In this document: in pieces, positions 40,530 to 48,197 of the stretch | Numbering within the stretch: position 1 is the first letter of the stretch | Layout of the letters: each line of letters starts with the position of its first letter | Notes under the pieces: generated by a model | Database searches by the model: none | What the model was told of the DNA's origin: nothing | What the model saw: the letters and a program-made list of their open reading frames with translations, nothing else | Program-made: the position numbers and the translations under genes | Source of the DNA: Philodulcilactobacillus myokonensis | Lineage (GTDB): Bacteria; Bacillota; Bacilli; Lactobacillales; Lactobacillaceae | NCBI RefSeq assembly: GCF_027923585.1 | Contig: NZ_BRPL01000002.1 | Coordinates: 1,302,001-1,366,000 of the forward strand | DNA: 64,000 nucleotides | Direction: 5' to 3'

Positions 40530-42125
40530 TTAATTGGCCTTGGCAAAACGTTTATTTTTACGTTTTGGTCCGCCACCAACGTATTGAATTGATTTAAATT
40601 TGCGAATCGTAGTAACTTTAATTTTACCAGGATAAGATAATTCATTCTGAATCTGATTCCTGACATGATCGGTCAGACGGTCACTGGCACCATCGTCCAA
40701 CTGCTTTGGATTAACGATGATCCGTAATTCACGGCCGGCTTGAATGGCATAGCTTTCTTTAACACCATCCTGCTTATCAGCAATTGCTTCTAAGCTCTTC
40801 AAGCGGTTAATGTATTCTTCAACCGATTCACTCCGGGCACCTGGTCTAGCACCAGAAATTCCATCAGCGGTTGAAACTAAGATGGCATATGGACTCTTTG
40901 GTTCAACGTCCCCATGATGGGCAGCAATTGCATTCACAATGATTGGATCTTCACGATACGTTTTAGCAAGTTTAACCCCTAACTCAACGTGGGTTCCATC
41001 AACTTCATGATCAATTGATTTACCAACATCATGCAACAGTCCGGCTCGTTTAGCCATTCTCGGATCTAAGCCTAATTCGTCAGCTAAAGCACCGGCTAAT
41101 TGAGCAACTTCAATTGAATGATAAAGTACGTTCTGACCATAACTGGTTCTAAACTTCAATCGACCGATAATCTTCATGAATTCGGGGTGCATCCACCCCA
41201 ATTTCAATTTTTCAACCGTATCTTCACCAGTCTTTCGCAAATCTTCCATGACTAATTTTTCAGCCTTATTGACCTGTGTTTCAATTGTATTATTAGTAAT
41301 TTGGTTGGAAACGATTAAACTATTGATGGCAACTCTAGCAGTCTCTCTTCTGATGGCATCCGCTGAACTAATGTATAGACTCATTGGATTATCAGGATCA
41401 AAAATCAAATCAACCCCGCACAAAGTTTCAAGCAAACGTAAGTGTTCAAAGTCTTTCCCAATAATTTTACTTTTAACGACTTCGTTCGGAACGACAATGC
41501 TACGTTCAATGTGGCTTCTTGGAATGTCTTCTGGTCCGCATTGGATTGCATTGATAATGACAGTATTCGCAAGTTTAGGAGCTCTGGTTGCAATTAAATC
41601 CTCATCATATTTAACATTAACGTCACTTTCACGCTTTAATTGATTGGAAGTATCGTTAATAATCATTGTTTTAGCATCCATGTCATTTAAATGACCCTGC
41701 TCCTGCAAATTATGATGATACGTTTCAATCAATTGATCAGCATGTTGCAAAGTTTTATTGATTACTTCTTTTTGCTGATCATTTTTCAATTTCATTTCAG
41801 TTAAATGTTGTTTATGTTCATTGACACGTTTTTCAGTAATTCTTAAATAATTATCACGTTCATTTAACCGTTTTATACGGCTTTCATTATTATTGCTCTG
41901 AAGATCTAATTCATCATTGGTATTCCGGCGATACTCTTCAGCTTCACGCCGGTTGTCTGAATCAATTTTGGCAACTTGATGTTCCAATTTATTTTGATTG
42001 TTCCGAATCATTGAATTGGCTTCTTGATGAGCGTTGATTAAACGCTTTAACTTCATTTGTTTACCGACAAAAGCACCAATTGCAATGGCAACAATCATCG
42101 ATAACAACAAGATTAAAACAAAGAT
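40530..42125 (-). CDS. rny: Ribonuclease Y, apparent AUC start
   Basis: A membrane-bound endoribonuclease that initiates mRNA turnover. N-terminal membrane helix, a long charged coiled coil (about 30-205), a KH RNA-binding domain (about 215-275, IIGKDFEHLRLLETLCGVDL) and an HD metal-dependent domain with AGLLHDVGKSIDHE. The length (~530) fits the family. The first conventional start (TTG 42110) is 22 bases from the strong Shine-Dalgarno AAGGGAGGGG and would shorten the anchor. ATC at 42125 is 7 bases from it, gives (M)FVLILLLSMIVAI and is preceded immediately by an in-frame stop. The AUC start is inferred. Confidence 0.9.
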   Translation of the reverse strand: MFVLILLLSMIVAIAIGAFVGKQMKLKRLINAHQEANSMIRNNQNKLEHQVAKIDSDNRREAEEYRRNTNDELDLQSNNNESRIKRLNERDNYLRITEKRVNEHKQHLTEMKLKNDQQKEVINKTLQHADQLIETYHHNLQEQGHLNDMDAKTMIINDTSNQLKRESDVNVKYDEDLIATRAPKLANTVIINAIQCGPEDIPRSHIERSIVVPNEVVKSKIIGKDFEHLRLLETLCGVDLIFDPDNPMSLYISSADAIRRETARVAINSLIVSNQITNNTIETQVNKAEKLVMEDLRKTGEDTVEKLKLGWMHPEFMKIIGRLKFRTSYGQNVLYHSIEVAQLAGALADELGLDPRMAKRAGLLHDVGKSIDHEVDGTHVELGVKLAKTYREDPIIVNAIAAHHGDVEPKSPYAILVSTADGISGARPGARSESVEEYINRLKSLEAIADKQDGVKESYAIQAGRELRIIVNPKQLDDGASDRLTDHVRNQIQNELSYPGKIKVTTIRKFKSIQYVGGGPKRKNKRFAKAN

Positions 42126-42191
42126 TTAAACCCCTCCCTTCTTTTAAATTATCTAATATAATAATAACATTTTAGAAACTCAAATTGGCAC

Positions 42192-42228
42192 AAAAAAAGC
42201 TTAAATTATCAAAAAATAATTTAAGCAA
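42192..42228 (-). terminator. Terminator of the amidotransferase gene
   Basis: Minus-strand GCTTAAATTAT / ATAATTTAAGC followed by TTTTTTTG. Confidence 0.85.
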
Positions 42229-42240
42229 TTATAATTTTAA

Positions 42241-42924
42241 TTAATTTTTAGTAATTTGATCCAAAAGATAATCCAAAACTTTTTCATTATCGGATGGAAT
42301 TTCTTTTGCATTCATTTCTTCAGCTGTTTGTTGAATGGCATTGGGTGCATCGGATTCCTTAATAAAATCAGCATCAAAATCAGTCAATTTTTTAACTTCT
42401 TCCGGCGTCATTTCAAGATGGAATTGTAGGGCAACAATATGATCACCAAGCATAAAGCCCTGTTTATCATCCACCTTCGTACTGAATAATAATTTAGCAT
42501 TTGCTGGCAATGTGAAATCTTCACCATGCCAATGGAAGACAGTCATCTGATCCGGAATATTGGAATCACCAGATACATTCTTAACTGGTAACCAGCCGAT
42601 TTCCTTAGCAGTGCTATGAACAACCATGCCGCCAAAGGCTTTGGAAATTTCCTGGCCACCTAAGCATGCACCATAAATTGGTAAGCCGGCTTTGGCAGTC
42701 CTTTTTATTAAATTCCGTTCATCCTGCAACCATTTTAATGGATCGTTAGCACTTTGATTGCCACCCAAAATTAATAGAAAATCAAATTGATCGGGTCTGA
42801 TTTCAGCCAAAGAATCACCTTGATCAGGTCTTTTAATATCTAAATCGTAATGGTGCTTAATTGCCCAATTTTTGATTAATCCTGGCCCTTCAACATCATT
42901 ATGTTGAACTACAATCATTTTCAT
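42241..42924 (-). CDS. Class I glutamine amidotransferase (GMP-synthase-like)
   Basis: A 227-residue stand-alone glutaminase-type protein. The nucleophile elbow is IYGACLGGQ (Cys), and the catalytic His and Glu are in VALQFHLEMTPEE. It resembles the YfeJ/gamma-glutamyl-hydrolase-like cluster annotated as 'type 1 glutamine amidotransferase'; the acceptor domain or partner is not encoded nearby, so the reaction is unknown. Start ATG at 42924 follows GTAGGAGTGA. Monocistronic. Confidence 0.85.
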   Translation of the reverse strand: MKMIVVQHNDVEGPGLIKNWAIKHHYDLDIKRPDQGDSLAEIRPDQFDFLLILGGNQSANDPLKWLQDERNLIKRTAKAGLPIYGACLGGQEISKAFGGMVVHSTAKEIGWLPVKNVSGDSNIPDQMTVFHWHGEDFTLPANAKLLFSTKVDDKQGFMLGDHIVALQFHLEMTPEEVKKLTDFDADFIKESDAPNAIQQTAEEMNAKEIPSDNEKVLDYLLDQITKN

Positions 42925-43015
42925 CTTTTATCACTCCTACTAATTATTTTTTGCTAAATTCCGTTTCCTAAATACAGTTAAGATTACATTCTTAATTGTA
43001 TCACTGATTTAAAAA

Positions 43016-43972
43016 TTACTTGATATAGTGAGCTAGAAATTTTTGAATTGATTTTACATACAATTTTGGATCAGTTTGATATGAAGCTGCATGGGGAGCA
43101 CGTTTAACAATCATCATTTCTTTGGGCCCCCGATCCGCTTGATAAACGACTTTAACCATTTTAGTTGGGACAAATTGATCGTTTGCACCATGAATGAACA
43201 TCATCGGGCGATGGTTCCTTTTAACCTGGTTCACTGAACTAGCTTCTTTCAAATAGTAACCAGCCCGAACTTTAGCAATCCCACTTAGAATTGGCAGCAG
43301 TGGATACAATGGGAACGTCTTCATATGGTACATTTGCTGGGCTTGATACTTAATTTCATCATGAACGCTTGTATATCCACAATCTTCAATGTATGCTTTC
43401 ACCTGTTTTGGAACATCGGGTTGACCACTAACCATCATCGTGGTGGCTCCACCCATGCTAACCCCAAACATAACAATTTGAGAATCACTGCCGTTTTTCT
43501 TTACGACCTTTTGAATCCATTTAACGTAGTCAAGGCGATCAGGCCAGCCATAACCAATGCTATTTCCCTGGCTCTTACCAGCACTTCGATCATCAGGGAC
43601 TAAAACGTTGTAGCCCATCCGATGAAACATGGCGGCATAAATTCCCATTTTACTTTTATCACCCATAAAACCGTGGGCAATCACAGCCGTCTTGTTTGTT
43701 TTTCGTGCTGCTTTAATATAATTAGCATCTAGTTTAAAATGACCAGTCGCAGATGTTTCATGCCATACTTCAGGCTTGCTGTGGTGTAAATACCACTGAT
43801 TATCTAAATCAAGTGGGCTATTTTTAGTGAAATGCTGACCTGAAATAAATGATTTATGTGATGGGATAAAGGCAACGTGATAGAAATACATCCCGGCACC
43901 AACGAAACCAATCCCGATTACAATGACCAAACTGAATAAAATGATGACAAAACGTTTTAATTTTCGATTCAA
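43016..43972 (-). CDS. Alpha/beta hydrolase with N-terminal membrane anchor (YqkD-like)
   Basis: A ~318-residue hydrolase held at the outer membrane face by helix ~8-30. The hydrolase domain has AVIAHGFMGDKSKMG (oxyanion region), the nucleophile elbow MFGVSMGGATTM and a C-terminal acid/His pair in HGANDQFVP and RAPHAAS. Family members are serine hydrolases/esterases of unclear substrate. An open frame runs up to 44077, but GGGGAAG lies 5 bases before TTG at 43972, whose product starts (M)NRKLKRF and puts the anchor at the usual place. Divergent from the XRE gene at 44066. Confidence 0.85.
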   Translation of the reverse strand: MNRKLKRFVIILFSLVIVIGIGFVGAGMYFYHVAFIPSHKSFISGQHFTKNSPLDLDNQWYLHHSKPEVWHETSATGHFKLDANYIKAARKTNKTAVIAHGFMGDKSKMGIYAAMFHRMGYNVLVPDDRSAGKSQGNSIGYGWPDRLDYVKWIQKVVKKNGSDSQIVMFGVSMGGATTMMVSGQPDVPKQVKAYIEDCGYTSVHDEIKYQAQQMYHMKTFPLYPLLPILSGIAKVRAGYYLKEASSVNQVKRNHRPMMFIHGANDQFVPTKMVKVVYQADRGPKEMMIVKRAPHAASYQTDPKLYVKSIQKFLAHYIK

Positions 43973-44065
43973 AATATCTTCCCCTAATTTCATGTTCAAT
44001 ACATTTAGAATACCATATTCAACGTCAAAAAGCGGTATAATAAGAATGTTAGGAGTGTGGTATGT

Positions 44066-44482
44066 TTGTTTGCACAACGATTAAGAGCATTAAGACGGGG
44101 GCAAAATTTAACTCTCAAGGGTCTTGCCAACGGTCTTAATAAAGCTTTTCCAAAGGATCCACATAAAAATACCAGTTCCCAAATTGGCAACTGGGAGCGT
44201 GGCTTACGGGCCCCATCATATTTAGAAATCAAGAAGTTAGCTAATTTTTTCGACGTTTCAATGGATTACATTGCTGGTAGAACCAACATTAATCAGCATG
44301 ATTTAGCTAAAATGTTAATTGCCAATCATAATTTATTGTTTAACGATCAAGAATTGAACGATGAAGACCAGTATCAGATTTATCAGTTAATTGATGGTTA
44401 TTTAACTGGTAAGAATCATCGTCAATATAAGAAACATAATGGTCATGATCAGCAAGAAGATTTAAACTTAAATTTAAAATAA
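44066..44482 (+). CDS. XRE-family helix-turn-helix regulator
   Basis: A 138-residue DNA-binding protein. The Cro/CI-type domain (about 1-70) starts FAQRLRALRRGQNLTLKGLA, with NTSSQIGNWERGLRAPSY as the recognition region and FFDVSMDYIAGR closing it, then a polar tail. The frame can open with GTG at 44057, but that falls on the Shine-Dalgarno AGGAGTG; TTG at 44066 gives the standard N-terminus. It is 18 bases from the methyltransferase-like gene downstream, so the two are one operon. Confidence 0.82.
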   Translation: MFAQRLRALRRGQNLTLKGLANGLNKAFPKDPHKNTSSQIGNWERGLRAPSYLEIKKLANFFDVSMDYIAGRTNINQHDLAKMLIANHNLLFNDQELNDEDQYQIYQLIDGYLTGKNHRQYKKHNGHDQQEDLNLNLK

Positions 44483-44500
44483 GGAGGATCCTTTTGATTT

Positions 44501-45343
44501 ATGAATAAAAAGAAACTCTTAAAACGAATGAAACACCAGCATAAAATTAAACGTGAAATTCCATACATGGATCAAATCAAAAAGTACTACCACATGTTTG
44601 ATCACATCCCCGAAATTAAATTTATTTTAAACAATATTTTGGAAAGCAACCGTTTACTATCCAACAAAATTTTGCCACAAGATTTACCAGAATTATTGTT
44701 GCCGGATAACATTCAGCAAATTGTGATTAAACAACTTAATCAGCATTATGCTCAGAATGACCAGAAAGGTGATCAACATTGGAATGAATTATCGAAAGCA
44801 CTTCCTAAGTTAGACAAATTGGTTCGTAACTTTCGTGACTATTTAGAGCAAGAATACGGAATGTGGGCATATATTTCAGCTCCATTTGCAAAGGATTTAG
44901 CAGAATATTGTGGCCGTGGTCCTGTTTTAGAGGTAATGGCCGGTAACGGCTACATTTCAAAGGGGCTTCGTGATAACGGGACAAAAGTCTTTTCCACCGA
45001 TAGTCTCGCCTGGACAAAAGAAAATGAAACCGGTAAGCATTTAGTCACTAAAGTTGAAAAATTAAGTGCTATTGATGCATTTAATAAATATAAAGACCAA
45101 ATTAAAGACGTCATCATGTGTTGGTCACCAGACGGAGTCGAAGATGACTGGCAATTACTTCAAGCCATTCGAAAATCAAAGTTGAATTTACCATTGATTA
45201 CGATTGGCGAAAAGAATGGTGCGACCGATTCAAAAGTCTTTTGGCAAAATGCTAAATTTATTAAGCAGGAAGATGCCAAGCATTTGAATCGTCACCACCA
45301 ACCATTTGATTTAATTCATGATCAAGTTTATATTATTAAATAA
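44501..45343 (+). CDS. SAM-dependent methyltransferase-like protein
   Basis: A 280-residue protein with a helical N-terminal half (about 1-130) and a Rossmann-like C-terminal half. Motif I is GPVLEVMAGNGYISKGLRD (about 145-163), followed by VFSTDSLAW (acidic end of strand 2) and DVIMCWSPDGVEDDW (motif IV-like). The substrate is unknown; the N-terminal half has no catalytic motif I recognise. The AAGGAGG is 13 bases from the ATG, longer than usual, but the frame is closed upstream. Co-transcribed with the XRE regulator. Confidence 0.72.
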   Translation: MNKKKLLKRMKHQHKIKREIPYMDQIKKYYHMFDHIPEIKFILNNILESNRLLSNKILPQDLPELLLPDNIQQIVIKQLNQHYAQNDQKGDQHWNELSKALPKLDKLVRNFRDYLEQEYGMWAYISAPFAKDLAEYCGRGPVLEVMAGNGYISKGLRDNGTKVFSTDSLAWTKENETGKHLVTKVEKLSAIDAFNKYKDQIKDVIMCWSPDGVEDDWQLLQAIRKSKLNLPLITIGEKNGATDSKVFWQNAKFIKQEDAKHLNRHHQPFDLIHDQVYIIK

Positions 45344-45344
45344 T

Positions 45345-45381
45345 TAAAAAAGCCCCTAAAGATTTATTCTTTAGGGGTATT
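45345..45381. terminator. Bidirectional terminator
   Basis: CCCCTAAAG / CTTTAGGGG (45353-45377) with A tract on the left and ATT-rich flank on the right, between convergent genes. Confidence 0.75.
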
Positions 45382-45386
45382 CATCA

Positions 45387-45914
45387 CTATTTTTTAGTTG
45401 TTTTCTTTTTGGTTGAAGTTTTTTTATTTGAAGTCGCTTTTTGGGTCTCTTTTTTACTTCCGCTCTGTTTATTATCATCAATCTGTTCAAATTGATTGTT
45501 GACCCAGGCTTTAAATTTCGGTAAATATTGGTCGGGATTTTGATTAAAATCGTCAGCAGATGCTAATTCATCAATCCTTAATTTAGAGCGGTTAACGTCC
45601 GGTGATTCAATCACCATGTAAACGTTTAAATCGTAATTAGCATCATCTTTAGTTACCTTTCCAATGTTTTTAGCATAACGAAGTGGTAAGTTAATGACGT
45701 TTAATTCTAGTCGAATGCTTGTTTCAGGACGCTTCGTCACTAATTCAGCTTGTGCAATTTGATTTTTTTTAATATTTTGAACGATAAAATTAACGGCTGA
45801 TTTAATGGTTGCATTGAAGTGTTTGGTTAAATTTCCTTTCGTTGTTGATTGACTTTGTTTTTGAAATTTTTCATCGGTTATTTCTGAAATGAAATTTTTG
45901 ATGTTGATTTGCAT
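45387..45914 (-). CDS. Hypothetical protein with Lys-rich tail
   Basis: An unrecognised 175-residue soluble protein. Residues 1-145 look like an alpha/beta domain (LNVINLPLRYAKNIGKV, then YDLNVYMVIESPDV), and the last ~28 residues are almost entirely K/T/S/N/Q (ETQKATSNKKTSTKKKTTKK), a flexible basic tail of the kind that touches nucleic acid or acidic partners. There is no signal or membrane segment. Start ATG follows GATGGGTGA. Monocistronic, divergent from the pseudouridine synthase gene. Confidence 0.6.
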   Translation of the reverse strand: MQINIKNFISEITDEKFQKQSQSTTKGNLTKHFNATIKSAVNFIVQNIKKNQIAQAELVTKRPETSIRLELNVINLPLRYAKNIGKVTKDDANYDLNVYMVIESPDVNRSKLRIDELASADDFNQNPDQYLPKFKAWVNNQFEQIDDNKQSGSKKETQKATSNKKTSTKKKTTKK

Positions 45915-45994
45915 TAATTTTCACCCATCTTTATATTATTTATCATGCTTAACAAAATTATCTTAAATCAAGAATAGAAAGAAGACAAGCATCT

Positions 45995-46873
45995 TTGAAA
46001 TGGCAATATAATTTAATCGTAACACATATACATACTAAAACGAGTGTCAGGAAGTACCTAAGCCAGCGCTTACTCATCCCGAAACACTTGATTTTTCAAC
46101 TAAGAAAGCATTATCGGGTCACAATTAATCACAAATATTTACCAATGAATTTCGCAGTTCATAATCAGGATCAGCTTCAATTAACATTTGTTACTAATGA
46201 TTTTAAACACCCGTTTCCAAACATCATTCCTGATTCAAGCGTTAAACTATCGATCCCATTTGAAAACGATGATTTAATGGTCGTCAATAAACCAAGGGGC
46301 TATAAAACCCATCCCAATCAACCACATGAATCCGGCACCGTTTTAAATTTTGCCGCTGCTTACCTTCGAAAAAAGCATCAATTACCATATATTGTTCACC
46401 GTTTGGACATGGAGACATCTGGCGCTCTAATTATTGCTAAAACACCACCCGTTGTGCCAATTTTAGTCCGTTTAATTGCGGATAAAGTAATCCAACGCTC
46501 TTATTTAACATGGGTTTCAGGAACTGGATTGCCAAAGAGTGGTCAAATCAATGCACCGATTGGTTTTGATTTATCAGACCAACGCAAACGGAAGGTCAAT
46601 GGTGTAAAAGCCAAAAAGGCAATTACTAATTATAAAGTAATAAGGAAAATAAACGGCAACACCCTTTTGGAAGTAAAACTAGAAACGGGCCGCACCCACC
46701 AAATCAGAGTTCATTTAGCATCCATCGGCCACTCCATTATTGGTGACCCGTTGTATAATCCAAATGAAAATAAGGGACCAATGTTATTACATTCATGGAA
46801 AGTGAAATTAGTCCTCCCATTTGAAATGAATTCAAAAGTAATTACAGTTCCGGTTCCAGAAGAATTTAAATAA
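45995..46873 (+). CDS. RluA-family pseudouridine synthase
   Basis: A 292-residue RNA-modifying enzyme. A short S4-like N-terminal domain (about 10-70), then the catalytic domain with the RluA signature IVHRLDMETSGALIIA (catalytic Asp in HRLD) and LETGRTHQIRVHLASIGHSIIGDPLY. The target (23S rRNA or tRNA uridine) cannot be assigned from sequence. Start is TTG at 45995 behind a weak AGAAAGAAG; no in-frame ATG near it fits. Monocistronic. Confidence 0.9.
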   Translation: MKWQYNLIVTHIHTKTSVRKYLSQRLLIPKHLIFQLRKHYRVTINHKYLPMNFAVHNQDQLQLTFVTNDFKHPFPNIIPDSSVKLSIPFENDDLMVVNKPRGYKTHPNQPHESGTVLNFAAAYLRKKHQLPYIVHRLDMETSGALIIAKTPPVVPILVRLIADKVIQRSYLTWVSGTGLPKSGQINAPIGFDLSDQRKRKVNGVKAKKAITNYKVIRKINGNTLLEVKLETGRTHQIRVHLASIGHSIIGDPLYNPNENKGPMLLHSWKVKLVLPFEMNSKVITVPVPEEFK

Positions 46874-46918
46874 AAAGTCCGCTAAAATATGGAAATTTCC
46901 ATCCTTAGCGGAATTTTA
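46873..46918. terminator. Bidirectional terminator
   Basis: TCCGCTAA / TTAGCGGA with a nested ATGGAAATTTCCAT stem, flanked by A/T tracts, between the convergent pseudouridine synthase (+) and MerR (-) genes. Confidence 0.8.
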
Positions 46919-47320
46919 TTACCCTTTAATTTTAGATTTTGATTGATTCTTTTCATCAACATAATCAACCCGCCCTAACTGATCATAATGTTTAATTTTA
47001 TAAGATAACAGTTGGTGAGCTGATTTCATCCGGTCCATCTTTCGATCCATTTCATGTAATTGATCAATTAAAATTTGTTTCCGTTGATCCATGGTCTGAT
47101 TGCCCTGTTGAAATAACTGCATGTATTTAGCAAGATGATTAACATTCACACCAGCATTGCGCATGCAGATAACAAACTCCAATTGACCAATATTTTTTTG
47201 ATCATAATCCCGATATCCATTGGCATTCCGATGAACGTTAGTTAATAAACCAATATTTTCCCAGTAATGAAGGTTAGAGATGGTTAAATGATATTTTTTA
47301 GCAACTTGTGAAATGAGCAT
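46919..47320 (-). CDS. MerR-family regulator of the SDR operon
   Basis: A 133-residue MerR protein. The winged helix is at residues 1-70 (ISQVAKKYHLTISNLHYWENIGLL, then GYRDYDQKNIGQLEFVICMRNAGV), followed by the dimerisation coiled coil. No metal-binding cysteine cluster; it resembles AdhR/NmlR-type aldehyde or stress regulators. It begins 2 bases after the SDR stop codon and is the second gene of that operon, whose promoter has the 19-bp spacer and dyad that MerR proteins act on, so it probably regulates itself and the dehydrogenase. Confidence 0.85.
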   Translation of the reverse strand: MLISQVAKKYHLTISNLHYWENIGLLTNVHRNANGYRDYDQKNIGQLEFVICMRNAGVNVNHLAKYMQLFQQGNQTMDQRKQILIDQLHEMDRKMDRMKSAHQLLSYKIKHYDQLGRVDYVDEKNQSKSKIKG

Positions 47321-47322
47321 GA

Positions 47323-48066
47323 TTAAACTTCTTGTCCGGTTGGTCGAACCAAAATTTCGTTAATATCAACATTAGATGGTTGGTCCATCATGAAGACAGC
47401 TGATCTGGCAATGTCCTCAGGTAATAGGACGGCGTTTTTGCCATTCCACATTTTCTTAATGGCACTTATAATTTGTTGATTTCCAATGGTGGAAGTTAAA
47501 TTGGTTTTAACGCCACCTGGTGAAATGATACCAGTTTTGATATTATTGGCATGTTCTTCTTGTCTTAAGCCTTCCATAATGGCACGGACGGCAAACTTAG
47601 TTCCATTGTAGACAGCTGAACCGGGGTATAATACGTGCCCAGCAACTGAATCGGTTGCCATAATTAAACCGTGCTTTTGTTTTCTCATAATTGGCAAAAC
47701 TGCTTTGATACCATTCAAAACCCCAATCACATTCGTATCAAGCATTGCTTTCCATGACTTTGGATCACTATCAATCAACATATCTTGTGGCATAATGCCG
47801 GCATTATTATAAATAATATCCACTTGGCCGAATTTATCTTGAGCAAGCTTAACCAATGATTTAACATCGTCTAAATTTTGAACATCGGTTACTTGGGTTA
47901 CAATGTTTTCAGGATGTTCAGTGGATTTAGCAACCTGTTGTAATTTTTCTTGATTTCTAGCACCAATGACTAATTTAGCACCTTTAGAAACAGCTAATTT
48001 AGTGGTCGCAGCACCCATGCCGGAACTAGCGCCAGTCAAAACAATAACTTTATTCTTTAAGCTCAT
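47323..48066 (-). CDS. Short-chain dehydrogenase/reductase (SDR)
   Basis: A 247-residue classical SDR. Cofactor motif TGASSGMGAATT (residues 11-22), NNAG at ~88, and catalytic Ser/Tyr/Lys in ATDSVAGHVLYPGSAVYNGTK (YNGTK in place of the usual YxASK spacing; the YxxxK is intact). It oxidises or reduces an alcohol/carbonyl with NAD(P)H; substrate unknown. Co-transcribed with the MerR gene downstream, hinting at induction by a reactive carbonyl or similar stress. Confidence 0.92.
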   Translation of the reverse strand: MSLKNKVIVLTGASSGMGAATTKLAVSKGAKLVIGARNQEKLQQVAKSTEHPENIVTQVTDVQNLDDVKSLVKLAQDKFGQVDIIYNNAGIMPQDMLIDSDPKSWKAMLDTNVIGVLNGIKAVLPIMRKQKHGLIMATDSVAGHVLYPGSAVYNGTKFAVRAIMEGLRQEEHANNIKTGIISPGGVKTNLTSTIGNQQIISAIKKMWNGKNAVLLPEDIARSAVFMMDQPSNVDINEILVRPTGQEV

Positions 48067-48100
48067 TTAAAATTCCTCCTTAATGATTATTTCGATTCGT

Positions 48101-48131
48101 AGTATAAACCCTACAGTAGACTATAGGGCAA
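48101..48131 (-). promoter_or_regulatory. MerR-type promoter with 19-bp spacer and operator dyad
   Basis: On the minus strand the -35 is TTGCCC (48131-48126) and the -10 is TATACT (48106-48101), 19 bp apart. The spacer is filled by CCCTATAGT-CT-ACTGTAGGG (9-bp arms, one mismatch). Over-long spacer plus central dyad is the established architecture of promoters that MerR proteins untwist. Confidence 0.8.
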
Positions 48132-48177
48132 AAAAATAACCCCTAAAAAGTTTAATTTACTTTTTAGGGGTTATTTT
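48131..48177. terminator. Terminator after the giant surface-protein gene
   Basis: AATAACCCCTAAAAAGT / ACTTTTTAGGGGTTATT with flanking A and T tracts. It lies between the stop of the giant gene and the SDR promoter, both on the minus strand. Confidence 0.85.
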
Positions 48178-48197
48178 GATTTATGATTTAATCATCA

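Noticed and set aside
41176-41643. 155-codon + strand frame within rny
   Set aside because: It is antisense to the KH/HD region of RNase Y, with no independent signals.
43973-44077. N-terminal extension of the YqkD-like hydrolase up to 44077
   Set aside because: It would overlap the divergent XRE gene start, and it precedes a good Shine-Dalgarno for TTG 43972.
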